Assembly: GCA_934162425.1 (NCBI GenBank)
Contig: CAKPIS010000004.1
Location: 35,480 to 99,479 of the forward strand
DNA length: 64,000 bases
From: an uncultured Bacilli bacterium
GTDB lineage: Bacteria > Bacillota_I > Bacilli_A > RF39 > UBA660
Direction of reading: 5' to 3'
Shown: piece after piece, positions 17,379 through 27,012 of the stretch
Layout: every line of letters begins with the position of its first letter
How positions within the stretch are numbered: position 1 is the first letter of the stretch
The notes under the pieces: model-generated
The model's database searches: none
Told to the model about the DNA's origin: nothing
The model's input: only the letters and a program-made list of their open reading frames with translations
Position numbers and translations under genes: made by a program

Positions 17379-17393
17379 ATACTACAAAAATTT

Positions 17394-17468
17394 TGGTTGC
17401 CTCGGCAAGATTCGAACTTGCGCATGTCAGAGTCAAAGTCTGATGCCTTACCACTTGGCGACGAGGCA
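17394..17468 (-). tRNA. tRNA-Gln(TTG)
   Basis: A 75-nt cloverleaf with anticodon TTG in loop CTTTGAC, acceptor stem starting TGCCTCG and CCA encoded. Confidence 0.95.
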
Positions 17469-17477
17469 ATTCTTAAG

Positions 17478-17561
17478 TGGTGGGGAGAAATGGATTCGAA
17501 CCATTGAACCCGAAGGAACAGATTTACAGTCTGCCGCGTTTAACCACTTCGCTACCTCCCC
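17478..17561 (-). tRNA. tRNA-Tyr(GTA)
   Basis: An 84-nt gene with a long variable arm, anticodon GTA in loop CTGTAAA, T-loop TTCGAAT and CCA encoded. Confidence 0.95.
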
Positions 17562-17566
17562 ATATA

Positions 17567-17642
<76 letters not shown>

Positions 17643-17647
17643 ATAAA

Positions 17648-17724
17648 TGGTGGACGCTATAGGACTCGAACCTATGACCCCCTGCTTGTAAGGCAGGTGC
17701 TCTAACCAACTGAGCTAAGCATCC
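17648..17724 (-). tRNA. tRNA-Val(TAC)
   Basis: A 77-nt cloverleaf with anticodon TAC in loop CTTACAA and CCA encoded. First gene of the tRNA operon. Confidence 0.95.
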
Positions 17725-17753
17725 AAATATAAATATACGTGAGAACGTATATA

Positions 17754-17782
17754 AATATATCAGTATTTTTAGATATTGTCAA
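17754..17782 (-). promoter_or_regulatory. Promoter of the tRNA operon
   Basis: A perfect TTGACA (17777-17782), a 17-bp spacer and TATATT (17754-17759) lie about 30 bases upstream of tRNA-Val. Confidence 0.8.
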
Positions 17783-17789
17783 GAGAGTT

Positions 17790-18149
17790 TTAAGATTTTT
17801 TGTTAATCTCTTCCATTTTTTTATCAATCCAACCTGGTAAAGCAGATTTTAGTAGATAAAAACCAAACACTGTTTCTTTTATTTTTCTTTTTTTAGCTTT
17901 ATATAAATCATCGCTTGTATCTTTTAAAGATAGTTTTAATTGATTGGGATTTTTAAAATCGTCTAATATCTTAACTTCTACAACATCACCTATTTCTATA
18001 TAATCAGTTATATTTCTTACATATTTACTAGTTATTTCTGAAATATGAATAAGGCCACTATATGTCTCATCTATTTGTGCAAAAGCACCATATTTTTCTA
18101 TAGCTGTTATTGTAGCACTTGCAATATCTCCTTTCTTATATCTATTCAT
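17790..18149 (-). CDS. S1 RNA-binding domain protein (YugI/GSP13-like)
   Basis: A 119-residue protein whose first 75 residues form an S1 domain (KKGDIASATITAIEKYGAFA, GLIHISEIT, VGDVVEVKIL-like). A basic helical tail follows. The layout matches general stress protein 13, a ribosome-associated protein. The ATG at 18149 is chosen because GAGGGTG lies 6 bases upstream; an in-frame ATG three codons earlier is too close to it. Confidence 0.8.
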   Translation of the reverse strand: MNRYKKGDIASATITAIEKYGAFAQIDETYSGLIHISEITSKYVRNITDYIEIGDVVEVKILDDFKNPNQLKLSLKDTSDDLYKAKKRKIKETVFGFYLLKSALPGWIDKKMEEINKKS

Positions 18150-18253
18150 AAAATGCACCCTCTTGCGTTTGATTATAACATAAATAGTGCATTATTTCAA
18201 ACTACTTTACAAATTAGCTTAATATAAGTTATAATTAAAATAGGTGATTATTA

Positions 18254-18496
18254 ATGAAAACAGAAGAAAAAATAAAGGAAATAATAGAAAAAATTAAACC
18301 TTATCTTAATCAAGATGGTGGTGATGTTGAATTTGTTAGATTTGAAGATGGTATATGTTTTGTTAGATTAAAAGGTGCTTGTGCAGGATGTATGTTTGCA
18401 GATATGACAATTCAAAATACCGTTGAAGAAATGATAGTATCTGAAGTTCCAGAAGTAATAAAAGTTGAAAATATAAGTGATGAAGAAGCCATTTAA
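18254..18496 (+). CDS. nfuA: NifU-like C-terminal domain iron-sulfur scaffold
   Basis: The 80-residue protein is a stand-alone Nfu domain: PYLNQDGGDVEFV near residue 16 and the cluster-binding CAGC motif (residues 43-46). Such proteins carry Fe-S clusters to target enzymes. AGGTGATTATTA precedes the ATG. It is convergent with the gene at 18493, and the two overlap by 4 bases at their ends. No suf or isc genes lie nearby. Confidence 0.9.
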   Translation: MKTEEKIKEIIEKIKPYLNQDGGDVEFVRFEDGICFVRLKGACAGCMFADMTIQNTVEEMIVSEVPEVIKVENISDEEAI

Positions 18497-18513
18497 TTAT
18501 GGCTTTTTTTTAA
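18486..18513. terminator. Shared terminator, nfuA and convergent gene
   Basis: AAGCCAT pairs with ATGGCTT, followed by T-runs; it covers the stop codons of both convergent genes. Confidence 0.7.
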
Positions 18514-19422
18514 TAACCAGTCTATTCTTGGAATATATCTATTATATAGTTTTGATAAATATATATATGTATCTACTAAAAATTTTTCATATTCTTCTGA
18601 TTTTATTACTATGTTTTCTATTTTATTTTCATCTAGGTTTAAATTTACTATGTCATCATATAAATCAAAAAAATATGATGGGTATATTAATCTCCCATAT
18701 AATAAAAGTGCTTCTTTATAACTTACATAGTTCATTTTAAAATACTCTTTTAAGGCATTATAAGCATCACTGTCGTTAAAAAAACAAGATTTAATGTATT
18801 CACATGCATCACGCACTCTAAAGTCTAGAACAAGGCTTAAAGGGTTATATAATTCATAATATGTTTTTTGACTATTTATTCTTTTATGACATACTGATAT
18901 AAATGCATAAGAATCAGTAGAAAATACATCTTTTATGTACATAATAGCATTTTCTGCAAGTCCAATATAGTAATTAGCATAGTTACATAAATTAGGGTAT
19001 TTTTTACCTATTTCATTTATTTGTGATTCAAAATAATCTATTTTTGATTCCCATAAATTAGTCCAATTAGTTCTAAGTAAAGCATTATTTTTTTTAATAT
19101 CAATAGAATTATTGTTTATAAAACATATTTCAGATAATCTAATTTTTGCGTTTTTATTTACGTTTATTTCCATTAGTATATAAGGTTTTAAATTAACGTA
19201 AGTTAATATATCTCCATTATTATTTTTTATTATTTCATGCATCATTATATTATTTTCTATGAGTTTAGTATCAAGTTCATATAAATTGTTTATATCTTCT
19301 AACGGTCTTTTATATAGTTCAAATGAATAATACTTATTTTCATAATCAAATATATATTTATCACTATCAGTTAAAATATTATCTGGATATAAATTATAAT
19401 AGTAAGATAATATGTTTCGCAT
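18493..19422 (-). CDS. Hypothetical protein, possible CotS/YutH-like kinase fold
   Basis: A 309-residue soluble protein. A few segments resemble the CotS/YutH branch of aminoglycoside-phosphotransferase-like kinases: a VCHKRIN stretch near residue 185 where the catalytic loop would lie, and YGRLIYPSYFFDLYDDI near residue 251. The catalytic HxD is not intact, so an active kinase is doubtful. The ATG at 19422 has AGGTG upstream. No spore gene is nearby. The fold assignment is tentative. Confidence 0.5.
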   Translation of the reverse strand: MRNILSYYYNLYPDNILTDSDKYIFDYENKYYSFELYKRPLEDINNLYELDTKLIENNIMMHEIIKNNNGDILTYVNLKPYILMEINVNKNAKIRLSEICFINNNSIDIKKNNALLRTNWTNLWESKIDYFESQINEIGKKYPNLCNYANYYIGLAENAIMYIKDVFSTDSYAFISVCHKRINSQKTYYELYNPLSLVLDFRVRDACEYIKSCFFNDSDAYNALKEYFKMNYVSYKEALLLYGRLIYPSYFFDLYDDIVNLNLDENKIENIVIKSEEYEKFLVDTYIYLSKLYNRYIPRIDWLLKKSHN

Positions 19423-19460
19423 AGTTATCACCTATAAAATAGTATGTTTAATAAAAAGAA

Positions 19461-19488
19461 AAAAGAAGCACTTATTTTGCTTCTTCCA
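19461..19488 (-). terminator. Terminator after rny
   Basis: GAAGCA pairs with TGCTTC around the stop codon, followed by TTTTTTC on the minus strand. Confidence 0.65.
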
Positions 19489-21025
19489 TAGCTCTTGTTT
19501 CTCTTATAACAATTACTTTAACTGTTCCAGGATATTGCATTTCTTTTTCTATTTTCTCTTTAATATCCCTAGCAGTTTTATAACTACCAACATCATCTAC
19601 TTTTTCTGGTTCTACTATTACTCTAAGCTCTCTACCAGCTTGCATTGCATATGCTTTTTCAACTCCATCAAATTCTGTTGCTATATTCTCTAGTTGTTCT
19701 AATCTTTTTACATAGTTTTCTAAAGAGTCGTTTCTTGCTCCAGGACGAGCGGCTGATAGGCTGTCTGCAATAGCTACTAAAACTGATATAACATTATTTG
19801 CATTTTTATCACCATGATGTGATTCTATTGCATTTATAACAGTTTCATCTTCACCATATTTTTTAGCAAGATCAGCACCTATTTGTACATGGCTTCCTTC
19901 AACTTCAAAGTCTATTGCTTTTCCTATATCGTGAAGTAATCCTGCACGTTTTGCAAGTGCTACGTTTTCTCCTATTTCAGCTGCCATTATTCCAGATAAA
20001 TGTGCAACTTCAATTGAGTGTTTTAATGCATTTTGTCCATAACTAGTTCTAAAGTTTAATTTTCCAAGTGTGAATACAAGTTCTGGATCCATCTTAGTTA
20101 TTCCTAGTTCAAACATTGCATCTTCACCATATTCTCTTATTTTTACGTTTAGTTCTTTGCAAGTTTTGTCATATAACTCTTCAATTCTAGATGGATGAAT
20201 TCTACCATCTTTAATTAAAGTTTCAATAGTTTGTCTTGCAATTTCTCTTCTTAATGGATCAAAGCTTGATAAAACAATAGCTTCTGGGGTATCATCGATT
20301 ATTAAATCTACACCAGTTACAGCTTCTATTGTTCTTATGTTTCTTCCTTCACGCCCTATTATTCTACCTTTCATCTCATCGTTTGGTAAATTAACAACGC
20401 TTACAGTTTGTTCATTAGTTACGTCTGACGCATATTTTTGCATTGATTCAACTAATAGATTTTTAGCTTTTTTATCAACTTCTAATTTAGCTTCAGCCTC
20501 TTTTTCTTTTATGTAAGTTGATATTTCACTACGCATTGAAATTTCTACTTGCTTCATTATTTCTTCTTTAGCTTGTTTTTTTGAAAAACCAGATATTTTT
20601 TCTAATTTTTCTAATTGTTCTTTAATAACATTTTCTGCTTTTTCTTCTAATTTTTGAATATCTTTTTGTTTTTGTATAATGCTATTTTCTTTTTCATCTA
20701 GCATTTGTTCACGATTTTGTAAAAGACCATCTCTTTTATCAATACTAGACTCTCTTTGAAGAAGTCTTTCTTCATTTTCTTTTATTTCTTTTTTTCTTTC
20801 TTTTATTTCTTTGTCTGTTTCTATTTTTAACTTATATGTATCTTCTTTGGCTTCTAAAAGTGCATCTCTTTTTATTTTATCTGCATCTTTTTTAGCCTTT
20901 TCTATTATATTTGAAGCTTTATATTCTTCACTTTTTTTCTTTAATGCTGTTATTATTATTACTATAACAGCTCCAACAAATAATCCAATTATTAGAAGTA
21001 AAACAGGTATTAACACATTACCCAT
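19472..21025 (-). CDS. rny: Ribonuclease Y
   Basis: An endoribonuclease that starts mRNA decay at the membrane. The order is: one N-terminal membrane helix, a long charged coiled coil (about residues 30-200), a KH domain with GRIIGREGRNIRTIE near 216, and an HD domain with LLHDIGKAIDFE near 365. ATG at 21025 follows GGAGG by 8 bases and gives 517 residues, the usual length. The frame extends upstream to 21064 without a better start. Confidence 0.96.
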   Translation of the reverse strand: MGNVLIPVLLLIIGLFVGAVIVIIITALKKKSEEYKASNIIEKAKKDADKIKRDALLEAKEDTYKLKIETDKEIKERKKEIKENEERLLQRESSIDKRDGLLQNREQMLDEKENSIIQKQKDIQKLEEKAENVIKEQLEKLEKISGFSKKQAKEEIMKQVEISMRSEISTYIKEKEAEAKLEVDKKAKNLLVESMQKYASDVTNEQTVSVVNLPNDEMKGRIIGREGRNIRTIEAVTGVDLIIDDTPEAIVLSSFDPLRREIARQTIETLIKDGRIHPSRIEELYDKTCKELNVKIREYGEDAMFELGITKMDPELVFTLGKLNFRTSYGQNALKHSIEVAHLSGIMAAEIGENVALAKRAGLLHDIGKAIDFEVEGSHVQIGADLAKKYGEDETVINAIESHHGDKNANNVISVLVAIADSLSAARPGARNDSLENYVKRLEQLENIATEFDGVEKAYAMQAGRELRVIVEPEKVDDVGSYKTARDIKEKIEKEMQYPGTVKVIVIRETRAMEEAK

Positions 21026-21140
21026 TACTATTACCTCCATCTTGTATAATATTTCCTTATACACTTCTATTTTAAACTTTTAAACAGACATAGTCAAGTT
21101 TTAGTATACTTAATTGTAATTACAAACTAAATATTTAATT

Positions 21141-22157
21141 TTATTTTTTAGTTTTTATGTAAAGTTTTTCTTCATGTACTACTTTATTTCCAAGTTTTAT
21201 TATAGCTTTTCCAACGCATTCATTATTTTTATATTTTTTCTTATGCTTTACAATGTAATTTACATTTATAAGTTCTTTTTCTTTTTTTGTTATTGGATAA
21301 AAATAATCATCTTTCGCATATATTTTTTTGTTTTTTAAATTCATTTTATCTTTATCAAATATTTTTTGCATGCTGTAATTATTAAAACCGTATTCATATA
21401 ATTCTTTATGATTTTTAAAATCATTCCCATCGTTTAATGTAACAACTATTAAGTTGATTTTTTCATTTGATGCGGATGTAACAAGTGTTCTATGAGCCTT
21501 TTTTGTATAACCAGTTTTACCACCTGTTGTATATTTATATGTGTATAATAATTTGTTTTTATTTCTCCAAACATATGTTTTTTCATTCGTTTTTACTACG
21601 TGTTTTTTGCAACCTGTTATTTTTCTAAATTCTTCTATAGAATTTGCATAACGCATTAAAAGAGCCATATCATATGCTGTTGAATAATTTTTAGTTTTTT
21701 CATCTAAGCCATGTGGATTAGAAAACACAGTATTATTCATTCCTATTTGTTTTGCTAATTCATTCATTTTTTTAACAAATTTTTCTTCTCCACCAAGATA
21801 TTCTGAAATCATAAGTGCAGCATCATTTCCACTTTGCATCATAAGTCCATATACCATGTCTTCTAATTTCATTTTTTCTCCAATACTTAAATATATATTA
21901 GAACCATAGCTTTCTAATACTTTATCTGTTACTTTAACGGTTTTATTTAGTTTGCCAGAAGATATTGCAAGTGTTGCGGTCATTATTTTGGTTGTTGATG
22001 CTATTAACTTTTTAGTATTAGCATTTTTTGATACTAATACTCTTTTTGTTTCCTCTTCCATTAAAATTGCAGAGTCTCCTAAATTAAATGCACGTATTTT
22101 AATTGGCATAATAATTAACATTATTAAAAAAATTATAATTCTTTTTGTCTTTATCAT
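21141..22157 (-). CDS. D-alanyl-D-alanine carboxypeptidase (PBP5/DacF type)
   Basis: Trims pentapeptides in peptidoglycan. There is an N-terminal signal peptide, then serine-protease motifs STTK near residue 54 (catalytic Ser), SGN near 111 and KTGYT near 214. The C-terminal domain is short compared with DacA, and no clear amphipathic anchor is seen. The gene is divergent from the symporter at 22230, with a 72-bp gap. Confidence 0.9.
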   Translation of the reverse strand: MIKTKRIIIFLIMLIIMPIKIRAFNLGDSAILMEEETKRVLVSKNANTKKLIASTTKIMTATLAISSGKLNKTVKVTDKVLESYGSNIYLSIGEKMKLEDMVYGLMMQSGNDAALMISEYLGGEEKFVKKMNELAKQIGMNNTVFSNPHGLDEKTKNYSTAYDMALLMRYANSIEEFRKITGCKKHVVKTNEKTYVWRNKNKLLYTYKYTTGGKTGYTKKAHRTLVTSASNEKINLIVVTLNDGNDFKNHKELYEYGFNNYSMQKIFDKDKMNLKNKKIYAKDDYFYPITKKEKELINVNYIVKHKKKYKNNECVGKAIIKLGNKVVHEEKLYIKTKK

Positions 22158-22229
22158 AATATCACCAATTAAATATTATTCATTTTTTTATATAACTTGT
22201 ATAAACTTTATTAGAAAGGAGTTTTTTTA

Positions 22230-23456
22230 TTGAAATTTATTAAAAATTATAAGTCTACTATTATTCTTTTATTATCAATTATTTTAGGTATGATAGTAGG
22301 AATAATATTTAAAGAAAAAGCTAGTTATTTAAAACCTTTTGGAGATTTATTCTTAAATTTATTATTAGTTATTATAGTACCTCTTATATTCTTAACAATA
22401 ACTGTATCTATTGGAAAAATGAAAAGTCCAAAAAGAATAGGAAAAATACTATTTACAAGTTTAATTACGTTTGTAGTTACTTCTATAATTAGTGTTGTAA
22501 TTGGACTTGGGTTTGCTAAAAATTTTAATATTATAAAATATGAGGATAAAAATTCTATTAAAGAAATTATAAAGGAAGATAAAAGTGTTAAAAAAGAAAA
22601 ATTAAATATATTAGAAAAAACAGTTAATACCGTTAGCACAAATGATTTTAAGAGTTTAATTACTAATGATAATATTATTGCTCTTATCTGCTTTTCTATT
22701 ATTTTTGGTTTAGCTATTAATTTATCTAAAGATAAAAAGAAACCAGTTTTAGATATTTTAGATAGTTTTTCAAGCGTAGTTCAAAAATTTATTAAAATAA
22801 TTATGTATTATGCCCCTATTGGTCTTGGTTGCTACTTTGCAGCTTTAGTTGGATCTTTTGGTAAGGAACTGGTTTTGGGTTATGCAAAAACTTTTCTAAT
22901 TTATTTAATAGCTTGCTTATTTATCTATTTTGTTATTTATTCTTTATATGCAATCTTATGTGGTGGTAAAAATGGATTTATAAATTACTGGAAGAATATA
23001 ATTCCACCATCAGTTTGTGCTATGTCTACTTGTTCTTCTGCAGCTTCAATGCCTATAAACATAGAATCTGCTAAGAAAATGGGTGTTACAGAGGATGTAT
23101 CTTCCGTTTCAATATCTCTTGGTACTAACTTTCATAAAGATGGTTCTATAGTTGGCAGTGTATTTAAAATAATGTTTTTAGTACAACTATTTAATAGTAA
23201 TACATCTACTTTTAAAATTATTTTAATTGCACTTTTAGCGACTATTTTAGTTTCAGCTGTTCCTATTGGTGGTGGCACTATATCGGAAACTTTAATAATT
23301 ACAATGCTTGGTTTTCCACTTAGCACGCTTCCTATACTAACTATTATAGCAACTATAATTGATGCTCCTGCAACTGTTTTAAATGTTACTGGCAATACAA
23401 TATCTAGCGTAATAATAAATAAATTTATAGATAAGAAAAAAGTTAGAGACGATTAG
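22230..23456 (+). CDS. Dicarboxylate/amino acid:cation symporter (DAACS family)
   Basis: A 408-residue transporter of the GltP/SstT family with about eight membrane helices. Family features are the serine-rich SVCAMSTCSSAASMP hairpin near residue 260, the GTNFHKDGS motif near 297, and VPIGGGT followed by DAPATVLNVTGNT near the end. Such proteins take up glutamate, aspartate, serine or threonine with sodium or protons. The start is TTG, 8 bases after AAAGGAG. The exact substrate is not determined. Confidence 0.88.
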   Translation: MKFIKNYKSTIILLLSIILGMIVGIIFKEKASYLKPFGDLFLNLLLVIIVPLIFLTITVSIGKMKSPKRIGKILFTSLITFVVTSIISVVIGLGFAKNFNIIKYEDKNSIKEIIKEDKSVKKEKLNILEKTVNTVSTNDFKSLITNDNIIALICFSIIFGLAINLSKDKKKPVLDILDSFSSVVQKFIKIIMYYAPIGLGCYFAALVGSFGKELVLGYAKTFLIYLIACLFIYFVIYSLYAILCGGKNGFINYWKNIIPPSVCAMSTCSSAASMPINIESAKKMGVTEDVSSVSISLGTNFHKDGSIVGSVFKIMFLVQLFNSNTSTFKIILIALLATILVSAVPIGGGTISETLIITMLGFPLSTLPILTIIATIIDAPATVLNVTGNTISSVIINKFIDKKKVRDD

Positions 23457-23475
23457 TTCTCTAACTTTTATTTTG
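23441..23475. terminator. Shared terminator, symporter and htpG
   Basis: GTTAGAG pairs with CTCTAAC around the symporter stop, followed by TTTTATTTT. It serves both convergent genes. Confidence 0.7.
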
Positions 23476-25327
23476 ATAATATTTGGCAGATTAAATTGCT
23501 TAATTCAGTTGGATTTAAAACAGGTAACCCTTCAATTAATCTAGCCTCATTATATAAAATCTTAGTATATTTTTTTAACATTTCTCTATCATTATCATAT
23601 AAATATCTTAACTTTTTAGCTATTTCGTGATCTTCATTTATTTCTAATATTAATTTAGCTTCTGCATGTTCATCTGGTGTACTTGCATTTATTACTTTTT
23701 GCATTTGTGTTGTAATTTCACCATCACTAGTTAAACAAAGTGGATGATTTTTTAATTTGTTTGTATATCTTATTTTTTCTACATCACTATCTAATTCATT
23801 TTTCATAAACTCAAACATTTCTTTATCATCTTCATTTTTCTTATTTAACTTTTCTTTTTCTTCCTTACTTGATAAGTCAAAGTCATTTGTAGCTATATTA
23901 ACAAACTTTTTATCATCATATTTATCTAGCATTTTAAGTACAAATTCATCTACATAATCAGTTAAGTATAATATATCTTTATTTTTATCCTTTAAGTTTT
24001 CTACCATAGGAAGCATATCTATTTTATCAGTAGTTTCACCGCAAGCATAATAAATAGTATCATCGTCTTTATCCATTTTATCTACATACTCTTTTAATGT
24101 TATGTTCTTCTTTTCTTTAGATGAATAGAAAATTATTAAGTCTTTTAATTCATCTTTTTTAGCACCATAGTTATCATAAATACCATATTTTATATTAACA
24201 CCAAAATTTTTAAAGAATTCTTCATACTTATCTCTTTCATTTACTAACATGTCATGAAGTTCTTTTAAAATTTTCTTTTCTATTGTCTTTGCAATAACTT
24301 TTACTTGTCTATTTTGCTGAAGCATTTCTCTTGATATATTAAGTGATAAATCTGGAGAGTCTATAACACCTTTTACAAAGTTTAAATAATCTGGAAGTAA
24401 ATCTTTACATGATTCCATAATTAAGACTCCGTTTGAGTACAATTCTAGCCCCTTTTTATAGTCTTTTGTATAAAAATCATATGGAGGCATAGATGGAACA
24501 AACATAAGAGCATCATAGCTAACTAAGCCTTCTACCTTCGTATGAATTACTTTTAATGGTTTAGTATAAGCTAAAAACTTATTCATGTAAAAATCATCAT
24601 AATCTTCTTCCTTTATTTTGTTTTTGCTTTTTTTCCATATAGGAATCATACTATTTATAGGATCGGTTAAAGTTTTTTTATTAGTTTTTTCATCAAGCGT
24701 TTCCATCTTAATTGGATATGTTACATAATCAGAATATTTTTTTATTAACGATTGTACTTTAAATTCTTCTAGGAATTCGTCATAATTTTCTTCGTTTTCA
24801 TTTTCTTTTATATGAAGTGTTATTCTTGTGCCACAACTATCTTTAACAGTTGGAACTATTTCATAACCATCAGCTCCCCTAGATGTCCATTTATATGCTT
24901 CATCATGTAAAGCCTTCTTGCTTTCAACTATAACTTCATCACTTACCATAAAGCTTGAATAAAAACCAACACCAAACTGTCCTATTATATTAATTTTATC
25001 TTTCTTAGTTAATCCTTCTTTAAATGCTAAAGAACCACTTTTAGCGATAGTACCTAGATTTGTAGATAACTCATCTTTATCCATACCAATACCATTGTCT
25101 TCTATCATAAGAAGTCTTTTTTCTTTATCTATGCTAACTATAATATTTAGTTTTTCTTTAGATACTTTTAATTTTTTGTTAGTTAATGATTCATAATACA
25201 ATTTATCTAAAGCATCACTAGCATTTGAAATTAGCTCTCTTAAAAATATTTCCTTATTTGTATAAATTGAATTAATCATTAAATCTAATAACTTTTTAGA
25301 TTCTGCTTTGAATTGTTTTTTTGACAT
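23468..25327 (-). CDS. htpG: Hsp90-family chaperone HtpG
   Basis: A 619-residue ATP-dependent chaperone. The N-domain holds ELISNASDALDK (residue 28), DNGIGM near 75 and GQFGVGFYS near 115, all ATP-lid motifs, followed by the middle and dimerisation domains. ATG at 25327 follows GGAGATGAGATAT. The longer frame to 25390 is not used because it would translate the promoter. A CIRCE operator overlaps the -35 box, so HrcA is expected to repress the gene until heat or misfolding stress. Confidence 0.95.
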   Translation of the reverse strand: MSKKQFKAESKKLLDLMINSIYTNKEIFLRELISNASDALDKLYYESLTNKKLKVSKEKLNIIVSIDKEKRLLMIEDNGIGMDKDELSTNLGTIAKSGSLAFKEGLTKKDKINIIGQFGVGFYSSFMVSDEVIVESKKALHDEAYKWTSRGADGYEIVPTVKDSCGTRITLHIKENENEENYDEFLEEFKVQSLIKKYSDYVTYPIKMETLDEKTNKKTLTDPINSMIPIWKKSKNKIKEEDYDDFYMNKFLAYTKPLKVIHTKVEGLVSYDALMFVPSMPPYDFYTKDYKKGLELYSNGVLIMESCKDLLPDYLNFVKGVIDSPDLSLNISREMLQQNRQVKVIAKTIEKKILKELHDMLVNERDKYEEFFKNFGVNIKYGIYDNYGAKKDELKDLIIFYSSKEKKNITLKEYVDKMDKDDDTIYYACGETTDKIDMLPMVENLKDKNKDILYLTDYVDEFVLKMLDKYDDKKFVNIATNDFDLSSKEEKEKLNKKNEDDKEMFEFMKNELDSDVEKIRYTNKLKNHPLCLTSDGEITTQMQKVINASTPDEHAEAKLILEINEDHEIAKKLRYLYDNDREMLKKYTKILYNEARLIEGLPVLNPTELSNLICQILSK

Positions 25328-25361
25328 ATATCTCATCTCCCATTTTTCTAATGCTAATTTG

Positions 25362-25390
25362 ATTATAGTATCATTTTTTAGCACTGTCAA
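25362..25390 (-). promoter_or_regulatory. htpG promoter
   Basis: TTGACA (25385-25390), a 17-bp spacer and TATAAT (25362-25367) match the sigma-A consensus at every position. Confidence 0.88.
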
Positions 25391-25404
25391 GAAGTAAGTG
25401 CTAG
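25378..25404 (-). promoter_or_regulatory. CIRCE element (HrcA operator)
   Basis: The two 9-base arms are CTAGCACTT and CAGTGCTAA, separated by exactly 9 bases. The consensus is TTAGCACTC-N9-GAGTGCTAA, so 7 and 8 of 9 positions match. It overlaps the -35 box of htpG. Confidence 0.87.
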
Positions 25405-25455
25405 TAAAATTATTAAAAATTATTAAATAAAAAAATTAAGAACTTTGTCTTAATT

Positions 25456-26004
25456 TTAGTATAATCCATGAAGTTTAGATATATCATCACTAGATAATTG
25501 TTCTACCTTCCACATACCAGCTTCCTTAGTTAAATTAAGTTCTATGGTATGTGTTGTTGTATCAGTTACTTCTTCCATTTTATCTATTTTATATTCCATA
25601 TACTTTTCTTTAGAAAAATTACCTTTATCATCATTAAATTTTTCTGGAGTTTTATTTAATTCTTCTTCTGCTTTTAAAACAGCACTTCTATAATTTAAAA
25701 CTGTTAATTCAACCGTTGCAGTTGCAGAGTCTTTTTCTTCTTTTACATCTTTTATAACGTATGAAAAACTATCATATTGTTTCTCCATTAATTTTTGATA
25801 TCTATCTTTATTTTCATCAGTTAATTCTTCATTTTTAATAGTATCTATTAATTGTGTAATTACATTATCATCCTTTGACCTATACTTTTCAAAAAACGTA
25901 TTAATAGCATCTTCTGGACTAGTATCATTAAGTGAACAGCTACATCCAGTAAAAACCAAAGCAATAAAGCATAATACAACTAATGATTTAATTATCTTTT
26001 TCAT
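25456..26004 (-). CDS. Lipoprotein with NTF2-like domain
   Basis: A signal peptide ends in the lipobox VFTGC (Cys20), so the mature protein is lipid-anchored on the outer face of the membrane. The next part (SPEDAINTFFEKYRSKD near residue 29; a C-terminal WKVEQLS) resembles small NTF2-like or DUF4878-type stress domains. No catalytic residues are evident. The function is unknown. Confidence 0.7.
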   Translation of the reverse strand: MKKIIKSLVVLCFIALVFTGCSCSLNDTSPEDAINTFFEKYRSKDDNVITQLIDTIKNEELTDENKDRYQKLMEKQYDSFSYVIKDVKEEKDSATATVELTVLNYRSAVLKAEEELNKTPEKFNDDKGNFSKEKYMEYKIDKMEEVTDTTTHTIELNLTKEAGMWKVEQLSSDDISKLHGLY

Positions 26005-26054
26005 ATTTTTTTCCTCCTTCTACAATTAATTTGGCAGATAGAAAAAAATTTATA

Positions 26055-26693
26055 CTATTTTTTTAATACTTTAAGTAAATTAGATAATTTATTAATTATA
26101 TTATAATTAGCATTTTCTATAGAACTAATTAATTTATTATATATCTTATCTATTTCTTCTTCCTTATAATTAAAACACTCTAAGTATATATATTTAAGTT
26201 CATCATATTTTTTATTTTCATAAGCTTTTTTTAAATACATATTAAGCTTACTTGCAACTTTATATTCTTTTCTAGTAAGTAAATTATTATATTCTATCTT
26301 ACGAATAGTATTATATTTAATATTAGTTTTTTCTAAATTCATTCCAGACAATATTAAATCATCAGCTTCTTCAAATAAAAGTTTACTTCTTTCTATAACT
26401 AATCCATTTTGATCTAATTTTATAGCTAGTGCAGTATAATTATCAAATAATATACATGCATACTCTATCTTTTTTATACCATTTTTTGTAAAAATTTCAG
26501 TTTTATCTTTTATATTAGATAAAAAATTATCTTCCGTGCATAAATCATAATTTATAAATTCATTTAAAGTATTTTCATCTACTTTAATAATTGGCATTTT
26601 TTTCACATGAATTATATCATCATCATTATTCCATTCATAAAACTCATATGCAATTTTTTTAAAATTAAGTAAAACATCATAAATATCTTTCAT
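26055..26693 (-). CDS. DUF3603 family protein
   Basis: A 212-residue soluble protein. The N-terminal AYEFYEWNNDDDIIHVKKMP segment is the recognisable DUF3603 start, and the rest is acidic and helical. The role is unknown. The upstream small membrane-protein gene overlaps it by 4 bases (ATGA), so they are translationally coupled. Confidence 0.7.
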   Translation of the reverse strand: MKDIYDVLLNFKKIAYEFYEWNNDDDIIHVKKMPIIKVDENTLNEFINYDLCTEDNFLSNIKDKTEIFTKNGIKKIEYACILFDNYTALAIKLDQNGLVIERSKLLFEEADDLILSGMNLEKTNIKYNTIRKIEYNNLLTRKEYKVASKLNMYLKKAYENKKYDELKYIYLECFNYKEEEIDKIYNKLISSIENANYNIINKLSNLLKVLKK

Positions 26694-26899
26694 ATTTTTT
26701 TCTCCTTTTTTAAAAATACTATGTTTATAATTATTAAACCTAATATAACGTAATATATATAAGCATTAGAAATTATACACATTATATATTCCTTAAAATT
26801 ATACCCAAATTCTAGTAAGTTTATGTATAGAATATTACAAGTTAATCCAAGTACTATTAAACAAAATCCTGTAATGAAAAGAAAAATTTTACCAAGCAC
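26690..26899 (-). CDS. Small two-helix membrane protein
   Basis: A 69-residue protein made almost wholly of two hydrophobic helices joined by a short loop, with a basic C-terminal KKEKKI that would lie in the cytoplasm. Coupled by a 4-base overlap to the DUF3603 gene downstream. Function unknown. Confidence 0.55.
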   Translation of the reverse strand: MLGKIFLFITGFCLIVLGLTCNILYINLLEFGYNFKEYIMCIISNAYIYYVILGLIIINIVFLKKEKKI

Positions 26900-27012
26900 A
26901 ATATATCACCTAGTTAATATTATTACATTTTATTATTTTTAGAAGATAGTAAAAATACATATATTATGACATATATATTAAGTAAATACTTTATATAAAG
27001 GAGATTTTAATC

